A stretch of 64,000 nt of DNA from a candidate division BRC1 bacterium ADurb.Bin183 (GCA_002070185.1 MWCT01000001.1:186001-250000), one strand, 5' to 3'. Shown: positions 53,060 to 62,069, numbered from the stretch's first letter. Program-made: numbers and translations. The notes: generated by a model from the letters alone, not told the origin.

Positions 53060-53998
53060 TCAGGGTCTGTTAATAATCTGAACGGGGATTTCTTGCCGTA
53101 TTTTATTATAGAGGGTTTCGAAGGCGCGTTCGCGCTTTTCCCTCATCATCTTATTCATGATAGCCTCCTTGACGTCCGCAAAAGGGATGAGGGTTGCGGG
53201 GCTTTCGCCGGTTTTTTCGATGATGTGGTAGCCAAGGTCTGTTTTGACGATGCCGCTGCGCTCGCCGACTTTGAGAGGGAAGGCGACGTCCTCAAAATCT
53301 TTATTATATGTTCCGCGCTCAAAGGGGGCTATCTGACCGCCCTGATTTCGAGAGGCGTGAATGGACATCTCGCGCGCCACGCTGCCGAAATCCTCGCCCG
53401 CTTCCAGACGGAAAAGGGCGCGGCGGGCGTCCTCCACCGTGCCCAATAAAATGTGGCGCACCTGAATTCTTGCAGGTTGAGTGAATTCATCGGGGTTTGC
53501 GCGATAGTAACCGGCTGCTTCATCTTCCGTGACGGCGATTTTTTCAAGGAGGACGTTTTTCAAGATGTGGTCGAGCAGTATCTGCTGTTTTTCCTTTTCC
53601 AACTGCGCGATGAAAATGGGGTCGCGGTCAATTTTTTCATTTTCCGCAAAACGGCGCACCAGTTCATCCGTTATCATTTTGTTGAAGTAATCATTGCGGG
53701 AAAGGACTTTTTCCTTTTGCGGGTCAACAATTAAAAGATAGGTTTCATAGTTGCGGCGAAACTCCTCGCGTGTAATTTCTTTTCTGCCTATGCGCGCAAG
53801 GACGTCGCCCTGCACGCGGCTGGCGGGCGGAGTCGGCGCGGGGGTCGGCGCGGGGGCTGGCGTCTGGTCAGACGGCGCAGGGGCGTTGGGTGTTTCCTGA
53901 GGCGTTTCCGGTGGAATGACAGGCTGCGGCTTTCGGGCGCAGGAACAGCCGATGATAAAAAGAGCCAATAAAATGCTCAGATGTAACTTCCGTTTCAT
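53060..53998 (-). CDS. PpiC/SurA-type peptidyl-prolyl isomerase lipoprotein
   Basis: 312 residues. Signal peptide with lipobox IIGC (Cys18), a Pro/Ala-rich linker (about 25-62), a helical SurA_N-like region, and a parvulin domain at about 175-275: ARIQVRHILLGTVEDA, FGSVAREMSIHASRNQGGQIAPFERG, VAFPLKVGERSGIVKTDLGYHIIE. Parvulin active-site residues are present. Helps fold outer-membrane or secreted proteins. ATG overlaps the stop of the GT87 gene by four bases. Confidence 0.92.
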   Translation of the reverse strand: MKRKLHLSILLALFIIGCSCARKPQPVIPPETPQETPNAPAPSDQTPAPAPTPAPTPPASRVQGDVLARIGRKEITREEFRRNYETYLLIVDPQKEKVLSRNDYFNKMITDELVRRFAENEKIDRDPIFIAQLEKEKQQILLDHILKNVLLEKIAVTEDEAAGYYRANPDEFTQPARIQVRHILLGTVEDARRALFRLEAGEDFGSVAREMSIHASRNQGGQIAPFERGTYNKDFEDVAFPLKVGERSGIVKTDLGYHIIEKTGESPATLIPFADVKEAIMNKMMREKRERAFETLYNKIRQEIPVQIINRP

Positions 53999-55248
53999 TG
54001 CGTCTGGATATCCTTGAATGCGGGCGGCTGCGTCAAGTCTCGCATGAGCGCTAACGCAAAAATAATATTACCCAGCGGTTTGATTGAGAAATATAGGAAC
54101 GCCGCCGCCGGAGGCAAGTCATTATTCGTCCCCAAGTTGGAAAAAATATGGGGCGTGGGCATGGCGATGAAAATGAAGGACACCCAAAATGCCCATCCCG
54201 GTTTTTCTTTCATTATATAATAAGAAACGAAAAACGGCAACAAGAGAACGTAATGATGTTCCCATACATCCGGTGAGATGATGAAAAAAAGAGCCGTTCC
54301 CAGCGCAAAGAGCGGCATCGGTTTCCAAGAGCCTTTGAGACTGGCGGCAGTCAGGAAAATGAACAGGGCAAGTCCCGCCGCGGCGGGAAGCGCGGATACC
54401 GTCCGCTGCGGCAGGGCGGGAACAATCCGGCGATAATGTAAAAGCATGTGGCGCAGTCCCTGATTTCCGCCGTAAGGCTGCATTTCATTTTTTGCCGCCG
54501 CCGGCATATTCAAGGAAAAAAAGTCCCGCGCCGCATCTCTATGCCGCATAAAATAAGGAACGGTCAATAAAAAGAGCGCCGTTAAAGAGGCGATGGTTGC
54601 TTTGCGTCCAGCGCGTTTCCAGACCAGAGGCAGCATCCATATAGGAAACAACTTGAGCAAGATGGCTCCCATCCACGCAGCCAGCCCCGTTCGGCGGCAA
54701 CCCTTTGAAAGGCAATACGCCGACCAGAAAAGCAGGCTTGCCATCAAAAACGAAAATTGTCCCATGTAAATTTCGACGGCAAAAGGAAAATAAAGCAGCC
54801 ATAGACAGACGGCGGCTATCAAGCGTCGGTTATCGCCGCACATTTTGATTGTGATGAGGATGTTAATAAAAAGAAGGATTTCGTTGATGAGAACCCAAAG
54901 GCGCGAGGCGATAAAAACATTGGGAATCAGACTCATGGGAATGCCGATGAGGAAGGCGACGGGAGGGGTGTAGCGGAAACGTGTGTGCGGAATGCCTTCG
55001 TCGTAGGTTGGGATGCGATAAAGATTTTCGCCCGCGCGGGCATAGCGCCCCGCCATGTAAACCGCGTTGAAGTCCGCGCCGCGCACGTTTCGAAAGAGCG
55101 CCATATCATGAGAAAAAGGATTCAAAAAACGAAATTTGAGATTAAGCAAAAATAAAAGATGGCAAAAGAGCGCGGCGATGAGGAGAAGTTTTAGCGCGGG
55201 GGAAGATTTGCCAAAGGCTGATTTCATGCGATTCAGATTGTCCGCCAT
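53995..55248 (-). CDS. GT87 (DUF2029)-type membrane glycosyltransferase
   Basis: 417 residues from ATG 55248 (GAGGAAAAAG just before; a TTG four codons upstream is the alternative). About ten membrane segments. Family motifs: ADFNAVYMAGRYARAGENLY near residue 60, TRFRYTPPVAFLIGIP, QFSFLMASLLFWSAY, LLKLFPIWMLPLVWKR and SPDVWEHHYVLLLPF. The Asp in DFNAV in the first periplasmic loop is the probable catalytic residue in this GT-C fold. Uses a lipid-linked sugar donor to extend an envelope glycolipid or polymer. It is coupled to the PpiC gene and preceded by the CBM9-like gene. Confidence 0.82.
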   Translation of the reverse strand: MADNLNRMKSAFGKSSPALKLLLIAALFCHLLFLLNLKFRFLNPFSHDMALFRNVRGADFNAVYMAGRYARAGENLYRIPTYDEGIPHTRFRYTPPVAFLIGIPMSLIPNVFIASRLWVLINEILLFINILITIKMCGDNRRLIAAVCLWLLYFPFAVEIYMGQFSFLMASLLFWSAYCLSKGCRRTGLAAWMGAILLKLFPIWMLPLVWKRAGRKATIASLTALFLLTVPYFMRHRDAARDFFSLNMPAAAKNEMQPYGGNQGLRHMLLHYRRIVPALPQRTVSALPAAAGLALFIFLTAASLKGSWKPMPLFALGTALFFIISPDVWEHHYVLLLPFFVSYYIMKEKPGWAFWVSFIFIAMPTPHIFSNLGTNNDLPPAAAFLYFSIKPLGNIIFALALMRDLTQPPAFKDIQTQ

Positions 55249-55272
55249 CTTTTTCCTCAATAAAGATATGCT

Positions 55273-55968
55273 TCATTCCACAAATTCAATCAGCCCGAAA
55301 CGTTCAGGGCGATGAAACGCCGCCGGCTCGGTGTATGTGGGCGACCAACAGGAATATTCATCGAAGAGCGGCGAGTCGGGTTCATCGGGCGGGCGGCGGT
55401 CAATGCGGTATAAATTTCCGCGCCAGACATCGCCCGCTTTTGGCGGGGCGGTTCGTTCCAGAAGCTCAAAAGGGATGCCCAGCAGGGCGCGCCAGCCTTT
55501 TGGTCGTTTTGCGGAATCTGATAAAGCGACGTCCGTCTCCACGCCGGTTATGAGTTTTCCGCAATCAAGCCGTTTGATGATTTTTTCCGGAAGGGGTGCG
55601 GCAGGGCGTTGGATGATTGCGGCAAATCGAACATTAAGCGGGCTTATCTCAAACTCGTAATAAAAATCGCTTTCAGGGCGCGGGTCGAAAAAGACTTCAA
55701 CCACCTCTTCGTCAAAAATAGGCTCGTTATCTTTTTTATACGTCCCCCAGATGCAGGGGTCAACGCAGTCGTAAAGGATAAAAACCCCGCGCTCATTCCA
55801 GAACATTCGAGCGGAAGTCTGGCGCAGCGCAGGCGCGGAGCCATCGGCAAGGATGAACCGCTCGATGGGAGTTGCCCGATTCCAAGGGAAGTCCGCCGAT
55901 GATAAAGAGAGCCGACCCGCATCAAAAGGGATGCGCGCGCACTGATATCGAGGAATATTATTGTTCAA
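55273..55968 (-). CDS. CBM9-like carbohydrate-binding protein
   Basis: 231 residues from TTG 55968, with GGGGAG nine bases before; another TTG at 55995 is possible and no ATG exists. No signal peptide. The whole protein is one CBM9/DOMON-like beta-sandwich: ERFILADGSAPALRQTSARMFWNERGVFILYDCVD, DEEVVEVFFDPRPESDFYYEFEISPLN, and GWRALLGIPFELLE. Stand-alone proteins of this type are common in Planctomycetes-like and Sumerlaeota-like genomes and probably bind glycan, but no role is set. Twelve to 24 bases before the GT87 gene on the same strand. Confidence 0.78.
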   Translation of the reverse strand: MNNNIPRYQCARIPFDAGRLSLSSADFPWNRATPIERFILADGSAPALRQTSARMFWNERGVFILYDCVDPCIWGTYKKDNEPIFDEEVVEVFFDPRPESDFYYEFEISPLNVRFAAIIQRPAAPLPEKIIKRLDCGKLITGVETDVALSDSAKRPKGWRALLGIPFELLERTAPPKAGDVWRGNLYRIDRRPPDEPDSPLFDEYSCWSPTYTEPAAFHRPERFGLIEFVE

Positions 55969-56065
55969 TGAACCACGCTCCCCAAAATTATGCAATCAGC
56001 TCTTGCTTTGAGTGCGGCGGGTTGTCAATTGTCAAATATCAATTTGCGACAAGCAGGAGCGGGAA

Positions 56066-56587
56066 ATGGCGATTAGAAATTTTGGCGATTGGACGCCGCA
56101 GATTGCGGAGGATGCCTTTGTGGCGCCGAGTGCGGATGTCATGGGTCAGGTGGTTTTGGAACGCGGAGCGAGCGTCTGGTATGGATGCGTCCTTCGCGGA
56201 GATATCGAAGCGATTGTTGTGGGCGAAAACTCGAACATTCAGGATTTATCCGTTCTGCATACCGACCATGGACATCCGGTATTTATCGGACGAGATGTAA
56301 CAGTTGGGCATCAGGCTTGCATTCACGGGGCGAAAATCGGAGACGGATGTTTGATTGGCATGGGGGCGACTGTTTTAAGCGGGGCGGAGATAGGCGAAGG
56401 GAGCATGGTCGGGGCGGGGGCGCTGGTTCCGGAGGGGAAAAAGATTCCGCCGGGGATGCTGGCGGTTGGCGTTCCTTGCCAGATTAAGCGCGAGCTTTCC
56501 GCCGAAGAAAAGGAAAAACTCCGCGCCCACGCCGGTCATTATTGCGAATACGCTCAACAGCATATAAAACAGATACAAAATAAGTGA
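56066..56587 (+). CDS. Gamma-class carbonic anhydrase-like protein
   Basis: 173 residues from ATG 56066 after AGGAGCGGGAA; the frame runs upstream but the family N-terminus fits here. Left-handed beta-helix with the three metal-binding His: H65 (SVLHTD), H82 and H87 (VGHQACIHG). Members hydrate CO2 or act in acyl transfer (PaaY, YrdA), so the exact activity is uncertain. Stands alone between divergent and unrelated genes. Confidence 0.9.
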   Translation: MAIRNFGDWTPQIAEDAFVAPSADVMGQVVLERGASVWYGCVLRGDIEAIVVGENSNIQDLSVLHTDHGHPVFIGRDVTVGHQACIHGAKIGDGCLIGMGATVLSGAEIGEGSMVGAGALVPEGKKIPPGMLAVGVPCQIKRELSAEEKEKLRAHAGHYCEYAQQHIKQIQNK

Positions 56588-56607
56588 AAAATTTTGTTCA
56601 TTTTCTG

Positions 56608-56637
56608 TTGACAGCCGAAAAGCCCGGTCAGTAACTT
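56608..56637 (+). promoter_or_regulatory. Promoter of rplU-rpmA
   Basis: TTGACA (56608-56613), 18 bases, TAACTT (56632-56637). The 49-base leader to the rplU ATG is short, as often for ribosomal-protein operons. Consensus -35, acceptable -10. Confidence 0.65.
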
Positions 56638-56685
56638 CCCCATTTGTGTTCTTGAATTGGACTTTTAAGGATTGAGGAAAAAATC

Positions 56686-57015
56686 ATGCAAGCGATTGTC
56701 AGAACGGGTAACAAACAATATCGCGTGAGCGAAGGCGATATCATCAAGGTCGAGAAAATCGAGGGCGAAATCGGCAGCGAAATCATTCTCGATGATGTCC
56801 TGATGGTCAAAGGAGACGGCGAGGGAGCTGAGACAAAAATCGGTTCGCCGCGAGTCCCCGATGCCAAAGTCAAGGGCGTTATCGTGGATCAGAATCGCCG
56901 CGACAAGATAGTCGTCTTCACTTACAAACGGCGCAAGGGCTTTGCCAAAAAGATTGGGCACCGTCAGGATTACACGGCAATCAAGGTGAAGGAAATCGCC
57001 GCCCCGGCGCATTGA
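56686..57015 (+). CDS. rplU: 50S ribosomal protein L21
   Basis: 109 residues. Starts MQAIVRTGNKQYRVSEGD as expected for bL21, a 23S rRNA-binding protein of the large subunit. RRDKIVVFTYKRRKG is the conserved basic loop. ATG follows GAGGA. It precedes rpmA with a 45-base gap, the standard bacterial order; obgE, the usual third gene, is absent here. Confidence 0.97.
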   Translation: MQAIVRTGNKQYRVSEGDIIKVEKIEGEIGSEIILDDVLMVKGDGEGAETKIGSPRVPDAKVKGVIVDQNRRDKIVVFTYKRRKGFAKKIGHRQDYTAIKVKEIAAPAH

Positions 57016-57060
57016 TATTCAATCGCATGCCGGATAAGCATTTATTGGGAGGTTTGAACC

Positions 57061-57330
57061 ATGGCACATAAAAAAGGCGTAGGCAGCAGCAGGAACGGTC
57101 GAGACAGTTGCGGCAAGAAGTTGGGATGCAAAGCCTTCGACGGACAAATGGTCACCGGCGGGAGCATACTGGTCCGCCAGCGCGGGAACAAATATTTCCC
57201 GGGCAAAAATGTCGGGCAGGGCAAAGACTTCACGTTGTTTGCCAAAATTCCCGGCGTGGTGCGCTATTCGCGTTTCGGGGAAGATAAGCGCATGGTGACA
57301 GTCATCGAGCAGCCAGCCGCTCAGGCATAG
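57061..57330 (+). CDS. rpmA: 50S ribosomal protein L27
   Basis: 89 residues. N-terminus [16 protein letters not shown] is the bL27 tail that reaches the peptidyl-transferase centre; no cleavable Firmicutes-type extension. [28 protein letters not shown] is diagnostic. The segment [14 protein letters not shown] carries two Cys where SxxKxLGVKxxGG is common. GGGAGG precedes the ATG. Confidence 0.97.
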   Translation: MAHKKGVGSSRNGRDSCGKKLGCKAFDGQMVTGGSILVRQRGNKYFPGKNVGQGKDFTLFAKIPGVVRYSRFGEDKRMVTVIEQPAAQA

Positions 57331-57356
57331 TCGTTACAATCAAAAATATCATTCAT

Positions 57357-57406
57357 AACAGGCGGAGATAAAAAAACGTAAAATTTTTTCTCTGCCTGTT
57401 TTTTAT
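57357..57406 (+). terminator. Intrinsic terminator of rplU-rpmA
   Basis: AACAGGCGGAGA (57357-57368) pairs with TCTCTGCCTGTT (57389-57400) with one mismatch, followed by TTTTTT. It starts 27 bases after the rpmA stop. Confidence 0.85.
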
Positions 57407-57453
57407 TGCCGCGCCGGCGGCGGCTTTTGTATATTTGCTCATGATGGATTGCC

Positions 57454-58569
57454 ATGAAACATGAAGTCTCATTTTTATCGCTGAAAGAGCGGCGCTGGTA
57501 TTGCATGCTGTCTTTTTTTGTGGCGATGAGCCTTTTGGGGCTGATTGTTGCGCCGCTATTGGCTGGGTTCCGCATCACGCTGGATGATGTGCGGCATATA
57601 CGGCTGCATTGGCTGGCGGCGTGTCTTGGCGTGTCGGCGCTGGTTGTCAGCATTGACGCCTGGCGGTTGAAGGTTTTGCTTGCGCAGCATTCGGAGCGGC
57701 TTGGGTTTTTTGCCGGCGTTAAGATAGTTCTTATCTACGCCTTTTTTTCCGCGCTGACGCCTACCTCTTTCGGAGGGGAACTCAGCATGATTTATCTGCT
57801 GAAACGCCAAGGGCTCTCAAGCGGCACGGCAACGTCCTCGACAGTCGCGCGCTCTTTGTTGCCGCTGATTATACTCCTGCCGACGTTCCTCATCGCCTCG
57901 ATACTGATACCGGACGCCCTGCCTCATTACCTCTCCCATTCCTTTCGCGTGTTTGCCCTTGTGAGCGCCGCGCTCATCGGCGGATTTCTTTTTCTGCGGA
58001 TGGAACGGCGGGCATTTGGCGATGCCATCCCGAAAGAGGAAACGATTGTCCGAGAGGAACAAGGGGCGAAGAAATATTTCTGGGCGTTGATTGGCGTTGT
58101 GTGGAAATTTTACCGCGAGACGGAGGACGCCTTTGCGGATATGGTTACTTATGGTTGGTTCAATAATCTAAAGATTGTCTTTCTGACGGTGGCGCATCTT
58201 TTTACGATGTATTCGCTGGGACCGCTGGCGGCAAAGATATTTGGATTGAATGTTCCATTTTTCAAAGGAATACTGACGCTTTGCATGGTGCATTTGATTG
58301 TTTATGTCTCGCCCTCGCCGGCGGGAAGCGGCGTGGCGGAGGCGGTCTTCGGCATAGCGTTCAAGCCATTCATCGAATCAAGCGGATTTTTGGTTGTGGC
58401 GTTCTGGCGATTTTTTGCCGAATACGGGCGCGTTCTCGTCGGCGGCGTGCTGACCTTTATCCATCTCCGCATGCCGGAAAAAATCGAAGACCATCCGCGC
58501 GACCACCTCCAAGAGCCCGACCCAGCCGTGAACGATATGAGCGGAATATTAACGAAATACCGGGATTGA
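57454..58569 (+). CDS. Lysylphosphatidylglycerol synthase-type membrane protein (flippase-like domain)
   Basis: 371 residues, about eight membrane segments, matching the LPG_synthase_TM/UPF0104 family. The two family hallmarks are visible: FSALTPTSFGGELSMIYLL (near residue 90) and VYVSPSPAGSGVAEAVFGIAF (near 285). No cytoplasmic aminoacyl-transferase domain, so it belongs to the membrane-only group, thought to move or modify lipids. The last eight residues (GILTKYRD) and the stop codon come from a 35-base direct repeat, so the native end may have been lost. Confidence 0.85.
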   Translation: MKHEVSFLSLKERRWYCMLSFFVAMSLLGLIVAPLLAGFRITLDDVRHIRLHWLAACLGVSALVVSIDAWRLKVLLAQHSERLGFFAGVKIVLIYAFFSALTPTSFGGELSMIYLLKRQGLSSGTATSSTVARSLLPLIILLPTFLIASILIPDALPHYLSHSFRVFALVSAALIGGFLFLRMERRAFGDAIPKEETIVREEQGAKKYFWALIGVVWKFYRETEDAFADMVTYGWFNNLKIVFLTVAHLFTMYSLGPLAAKIFGLNVPFFKGILTLCMVHLIVYVSPSPAGSGVAEAVFGIAFKPFIESSGFLVVAFWRFFAEYGRVLVGGVLTFIHLRMPEKIEDHPRDHLQEPDPAVNDMSGILTKYRD

Positions 58570-58667
58570 CCCCAGAGGTTGACCCCAAAAGGATATGCCC
58601 CCAAAAGATTGATTCCGAAAGGGTTATAAGTAGAATATTAACGAAATACCGGGATTGACCCCAGAGG
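58544..58667. repeat. Two perfect 35-base direct repeats bracketing tandem TGACCCC-type units (copy C)
   Basis: Identical 35-base copies at 58544-58578 and 58633-58667, each ending TTGACCCCAGAGG. Between and within them are four imperfect units of 13-16 bases: TGACCCCAGAGGT, TGACCCCAAAAGGATA, TGCCCCCAAAAGAT and TGATTCCGAAAGGG. The first copy overlaps the stop of the preceding gene. This is the same unit type as copies A and B. Confidence 0.85.
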
Positions 58668-58723
58668 GGGGCAGAGGGGTGAGGCGTTTAGCGCAAATGA
58701 GGCGGGGGTTGTTTGTGGTTTGA

Positions 58724-59683
58724 TTATTTGGGGCGGTAGGCGCCGATGTTGGAGGGGACTTCGATGGAGGCGAGGATTTCCTCGATGACGGTTTTGGTCG
58801 TTTCTTTGCGCAGGCGGTATTCAGGCTTCAAAATCACTCGGTGCGAAAGGACAGGCTCCGCGAGTTTTTTCACATCGTCGGGGATGACATAATTCCTTCC
58901 TTCGAGCGCCGCCATCGCCTGCGCGGAGCGATAAAGCGCAATGGAAGCGCGCGGGCTGCCGCCCAGCCCCAGTTTGAAATTCTGGCGCGTGTTGTGCACA
59001 ATCTTCAAAAGGTATGTCTTGACTTCTTCATGCACAAAAACTTTTTCGACATATTCTTGCATCTGGGCGACGGTGGCGGCGGCAAGGATGGGTTTGAGGC
59101 TGTTGATGGGATGTCCGCCACGCAATCTATCCAGCATCTCCGATTCCTGCCTGAAATCGGGATACCCGATGGAAATGCGCATCAGAAAGCGGTCGAGTTG
59201 CGCCTCTGGCAGCGGAAATGTCCCCTCTTGTTCAACGGGGTTCTGCGTCGCCAAAACAAAAAAGGGATGCGCGAGGATATGCGTTTTGCCGTCCACTGAA
59301 ACTTGCCGTTCTTCCATAGCCTCCAAAAGCGCCGATTGCGTGCGCGGCGTAGCGCGGTTGATTTCATCTGCCAGAAGGACATTGGTAAAGACGGGTCCTT
59401 GCATGAATTCAAACTCCGCCTTTTTCTGGTTGAAGACGGAAACGCCGGTGATGTCCGTGGGGAGCAGGTCGGGCGTGCATTGGACGCGTTTGAACTCGCA
59501 TCCGAAGGTGATGGCAATGGAGCGCGCCAGCATGGTTTTTGCCACGCCGGGCACATCTTCTAAAAGCACATGCCCCCGCGCCAACACGGCGGAGAGCACG
59601 GTTATGACTTGCGCGCGTTTGCCGATTATCACCTTTTCTATGTTTGCAATTACGGAGGCGCTGATTTCATTGAAAGAAGCCAT
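58724..59683 (-). CDS. MoxR family AAA+ ATPase
   Basis: 319 residues, standard MoxR length. Walker A EDVPGVAKT (42-50 area), Walker B VLLADEINRATPRTQSALLEAMEE, sensor 1 VLATQNPVEQEG and sensor 2 near GLGGSPRAS. Chaperone-like ATPases of this family usually stand beside DUF58 and von Willebrand-A genes and help activate envelope or metal enzymes. Neither partner follows here, although the gene ends next to the repeat cluster, and its neighbours run in the other direction. ATG follows GGAGAATTCGCA. Confidence 0.93.
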   Translation of the reverse strand: MASFNEISASVIANIEKVIIGKRAQVITVLSAVLARGHVLLEDVPGVAKTMLARSIAITFGCEFKRVQCTPDLLPTDITGVSVFNQKKAEFEFMQGPVFTNVLLADEINRATPRTQSALLEAMEERQVSVDGKTHILAHPFFVLATQNPVEQEGTFPLPEAQLDRFLMRISIGYPDFRQESEMLDRLRGGHPINSLKPILAAATVAQMQEYVEKVFVHEEVKTYLLKIVHNTRQNFKLGLGGSPRASIALYRSAQAMAALEGRNYVIPDDVKKLAEPVLSHRVILKPEYRLRKETTKTVIEEILASIEVPSNIGAYRPK

Positions 59684-59751
59684 TGCGAATTCTCCATTGA
59701 CAGGAATGTTTTTCCAAAACGATAGAAAATACCTTAAAATACGGAATATGG

Positions 59752-59781
59752 TTGAGGCAAAAGAAATTTTTGTATTATAAA
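59752..59781 (+). promoter_or_regulatory. Possible promoter of the clostripain-like gene
   Basis: TTGAGG (59752-59757), 17 bases, TTATAA (59775-59780, with TATTAT and TATAAA overlapping). It stands about 40 bases before the start codon at 59820. Confidence 0.5.
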
Positions 59782-59819
59782 TAGTATGATGAATCTTGCG
59801 GTAAAAGGTTTACAAAATA

Positions 59820-62069
59820 ATGAAAAAAATTGTTGTGTTGGTTTTTGTGTTTGCGGCTCTGACTATATGTTCGGCGGTTGCCACAGATTGGACGTTCATG
59901 GTTTATTTGGATGGCGATAATAATCTGGAAGGCGCGGGCATTGACGATATTAATGAAATGGAGATGGTTGGCTCCAACGATGATATAAAGATTGTGGTTC
60001 TTTTTGACCGCATCCCCGGCTATGACTCTTCCAACGGCGACTGGACAGACACGCGCCGGGGTCTTATTATCCGCGATTCCAATCCTTATTTGATTTCCTC
60101 ACCGCTTGATAGTGTGGGGGAAAAGAATATGGGCGCTCCGGCAACTCTTTCGGAGTTTGTGAATTGGGCGATTGCCACATATCCGGCAAATCATTATGCG
60201 CTCGTCCTCTGGAATCATGGAGGCGGCTGGAGAGATTCCGCCGCCGCTCTCGCCAAAAAGATTGCTTATTGGGAGGATGCCGCCCGCACATCTTCCGCGC
60301 CGGCGCAGCGCAGCCAAGCCCTCTTGCGTCTTGAGAAATTGAGGGAGGAGCAAAAAAAGACGCCGGTTTTAAAAGAGGTCTGCGTTGATAACACAAGCGG
60401 AGATGTGCTTTATACCCGCGAGGTTCGCCAAGCGTTAGAAGGCGTTCCGACCAAGCTGGACATTGTTGGTTTTGACGCCTGTCTTATGCAAATGATGGAA
60501 GTGGCTTATGAGGTCAGAAACGAGGCTGATTATATGGTCGGCTCCGAGCATACAGAGCCAAGCGACGGCTGGCCCTATCATTTAATTTTGGCGGACTTGC
60601 GTTCCAATCCGGGCATGACTCCCGCCCAGTTTGCCTCCGTCATTGTATCCAGATACGGCGAATCATACGGCGGAGCTGGGACGCAATCCGCCGTGGATTT
60701 GTCCAAAATGTCCGGGCTGGCATCGTCGCTCAGTTCCTTTGCCTCGGCGATGATTTCCGCCGACACGGAGTGGCAGAATTATTTTCATTCGCGTATTAAC
60801 AGCGTTTATTATTCGGATATCAGTTTTCGCGATTTGGGCACGTTTTTGGCGCAGATGATTTCGCGGGCGCAATCTCCAGCTGTTCTTGCCGCCGCCGAAC
60901 AATCGCAATCCGATTTTCTTTCCGCCGTTGTCGCTAACCATAGCGGCTCACGCGAAGGTGCGAGCGGTCTTTCCATTTACCTGACTAACCTCAGCAGTTA
61001 TCCCTCCGGCAATTACAACAGTTCGCAGATTCTTTTTGCGGCGGATACGCAATGGGACGAGATGCTTTTGGCGGCAGGTGCGAAGAGTATTCCCGACGAT
61101 GACCATGAACCAAATGACGATTTCGAACACGCAAGCCAACTGCAGGTGGGCAGTTCTACGGTTGGTTTGTGCTGCGTCAATGACGACTGGTTCAAGGTTT
61201 CGCTTTCCTTGGGCGCAAAGGTTTGCATTGCCATGTATCACGAATTTGATGCCGGGGATCTTGAACTGGAGCTGCGCGATGCGTCCAACACCCTCCTTGC
61301 CACATCCGCCACCGGTTATGATTTGGAAAGCATTTATTATGAGGTGCCCGCAAACGGGATTTATTACATCCGGGTCTATGGTTACATGGGCGCGAAGAAT
61401 TATTTTTATGACCTGCATATTTATGACTCCAACGTGTCGCAAAAATTTCAGCTCTACAAACCGTCATACAAGTTTGAGGATTATTCCGCCGCCGCGCGTC
61501 TTATTATGGGCGACGATGATTTCACCGCTGTTTCAATTAATTTTGATTTTTCTTTTTATGGCACGAAACACTCGACGATTATGATTTGCGCCAATGGGTA
61601 TTTGACCTTTGGCAACTCGGGAAATATATATGCCAACCAAGCGATTCCCATTCCTATAGAGCCGGGAACGTTGATTGCACCTTTTTGGGACGACCTTGTC
61701 CCGCCCGATACCGGCGGAGGAGTGTTTTATGAGACGCGGGGCGAGGCGGGACACCGCAAATTGATTGTCACGTGGGCGGACTGTTCTCACTGGGTTTTTG
61801 CCAATCACACGGCGGGCATCACATTTCAGGCGGTTCTTTCCGAGAGCGACAACTCCATCCGTTTCAATTATCAGGATGTGAACTTCTCCGATTCTCGTTA
61901 TAATTTTGGAGAATCCGCCACTGTGGGATTGCAGGACGAAACCGGCACGTTGGGATATGTTTACAGCTATAACCGCGCCTCGCTTGCGGATCAAACCAGC
62001 CTGCTCTTTATGCCGATAGGCGACGGGGGAAAAACCCCCGCCGGCACCGCTTGGGTTGTATATGAGTGA
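59820..62069 (+). CDS. Secreted clostripain-like (C11) cysteine peptidase with PPC and C-terminal beta domain
   Basis: 749 residues. Signal peptide about 1-21. The C11 peptidase domain (about 24-420) opens with WTFMVYLDGDNNLE; catalytic His H133 in LVLWNHGGGW and Cys C221 in IVGFDACLMQMMEVAYE are intact. The usual self-processing nonapeptide is not obvious. Residues about 430-545 form a pre-peptidase C-terminal (PPC) domain (DDHEPNDDFEHASQL, DVDWFKVSL-like NDDWFKVSL). The last 200 residues (TIMICANGYLTFGNSG, LIAPFWDDL, YEFRGEAG-like segment) recall nidogen-like or NIDO-type beta domains. Likely exported with cell-surface or outer-membrane location. AAAGG precedes the ATG. Confidence 0.88.
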   Translation: MKKIVVLVFVFAALTICSAVATDWTFMVYLDGDNNLEGAGIDDINEMEMVGSNDDIKIVVLFDRIPGYDSSNGDWTDTRRGLIIRDSNPYLISSPLDSVGEKNMGAPATLSEFVNWAIATYPANHYALVLWNHGGGWRDSAAALAKKIAYWEDAARTSSAPAQRSQALLRLEKLREEQKKTPVLKEVCVDNTSGDVLYTREVRQALEGVPTKLDIVGFDACLMQMMEVAYEVRNEADYMVGSEHTEPSDGWPYHLILADLRSNPGMTPAQFASVIVSRYGESYGGAGTQSAVDLSKMSGLASSLSSFASAMISADTEWQNYFHSRINSVYYSDISFRDLGTFLAQMISRAQSPAVLAAAEQSQSDFLSAVVANHSGSREGASGLSIYLTNLSSYPSGNYNSSQILFAADTQWDEMLLAAGAKSIPDDDHEPNDDFEHASQLQVGSSTVGLCCVNDDWFKVSLSLGAKVCIAMYHEFDAGDLELELRDASNTLLATSATGYDLESIYYEVPANGIYYIRVYGYMGAKNYFYDLHIYDSNVSQKFQLYKPSYKFEDYSAAARLIMGDDDFTAVSINFDFSFYGTKHSTIMICANGYLTFGNSGNIYANQAIPIPIEPGTLIAPFWDDLVPPDTGGGVFYETRGEAGHRKLIVTWADCSHWVFANHTAGITFQAVLSESDNSIRFNYQDVNFSDSRYNFGESATVGLQDETGTLGYVYSYNRASLADQTSLLFMPIGDGGKTPAGTAWVVYE

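Noticed and set aside
51680..53449. A 589-residue open frame on the plus strand
   Set aside because: It is antisense to the P-type ATPase, whose motifs are intact. The plus-strand translation has no recognisable domain and is rich in His/Gly/Arg, as expected for a G+C-rich antisense frame.
58281..58658. A 125-residue plus-strand frame ending with the same ILTKYRD tail as the flippase-like protein
   Set aside because: It reaches the second copy of the 35-base repeat in another register; the tail match is only a consequence of the repeat, and the frame overlaps the real gene.
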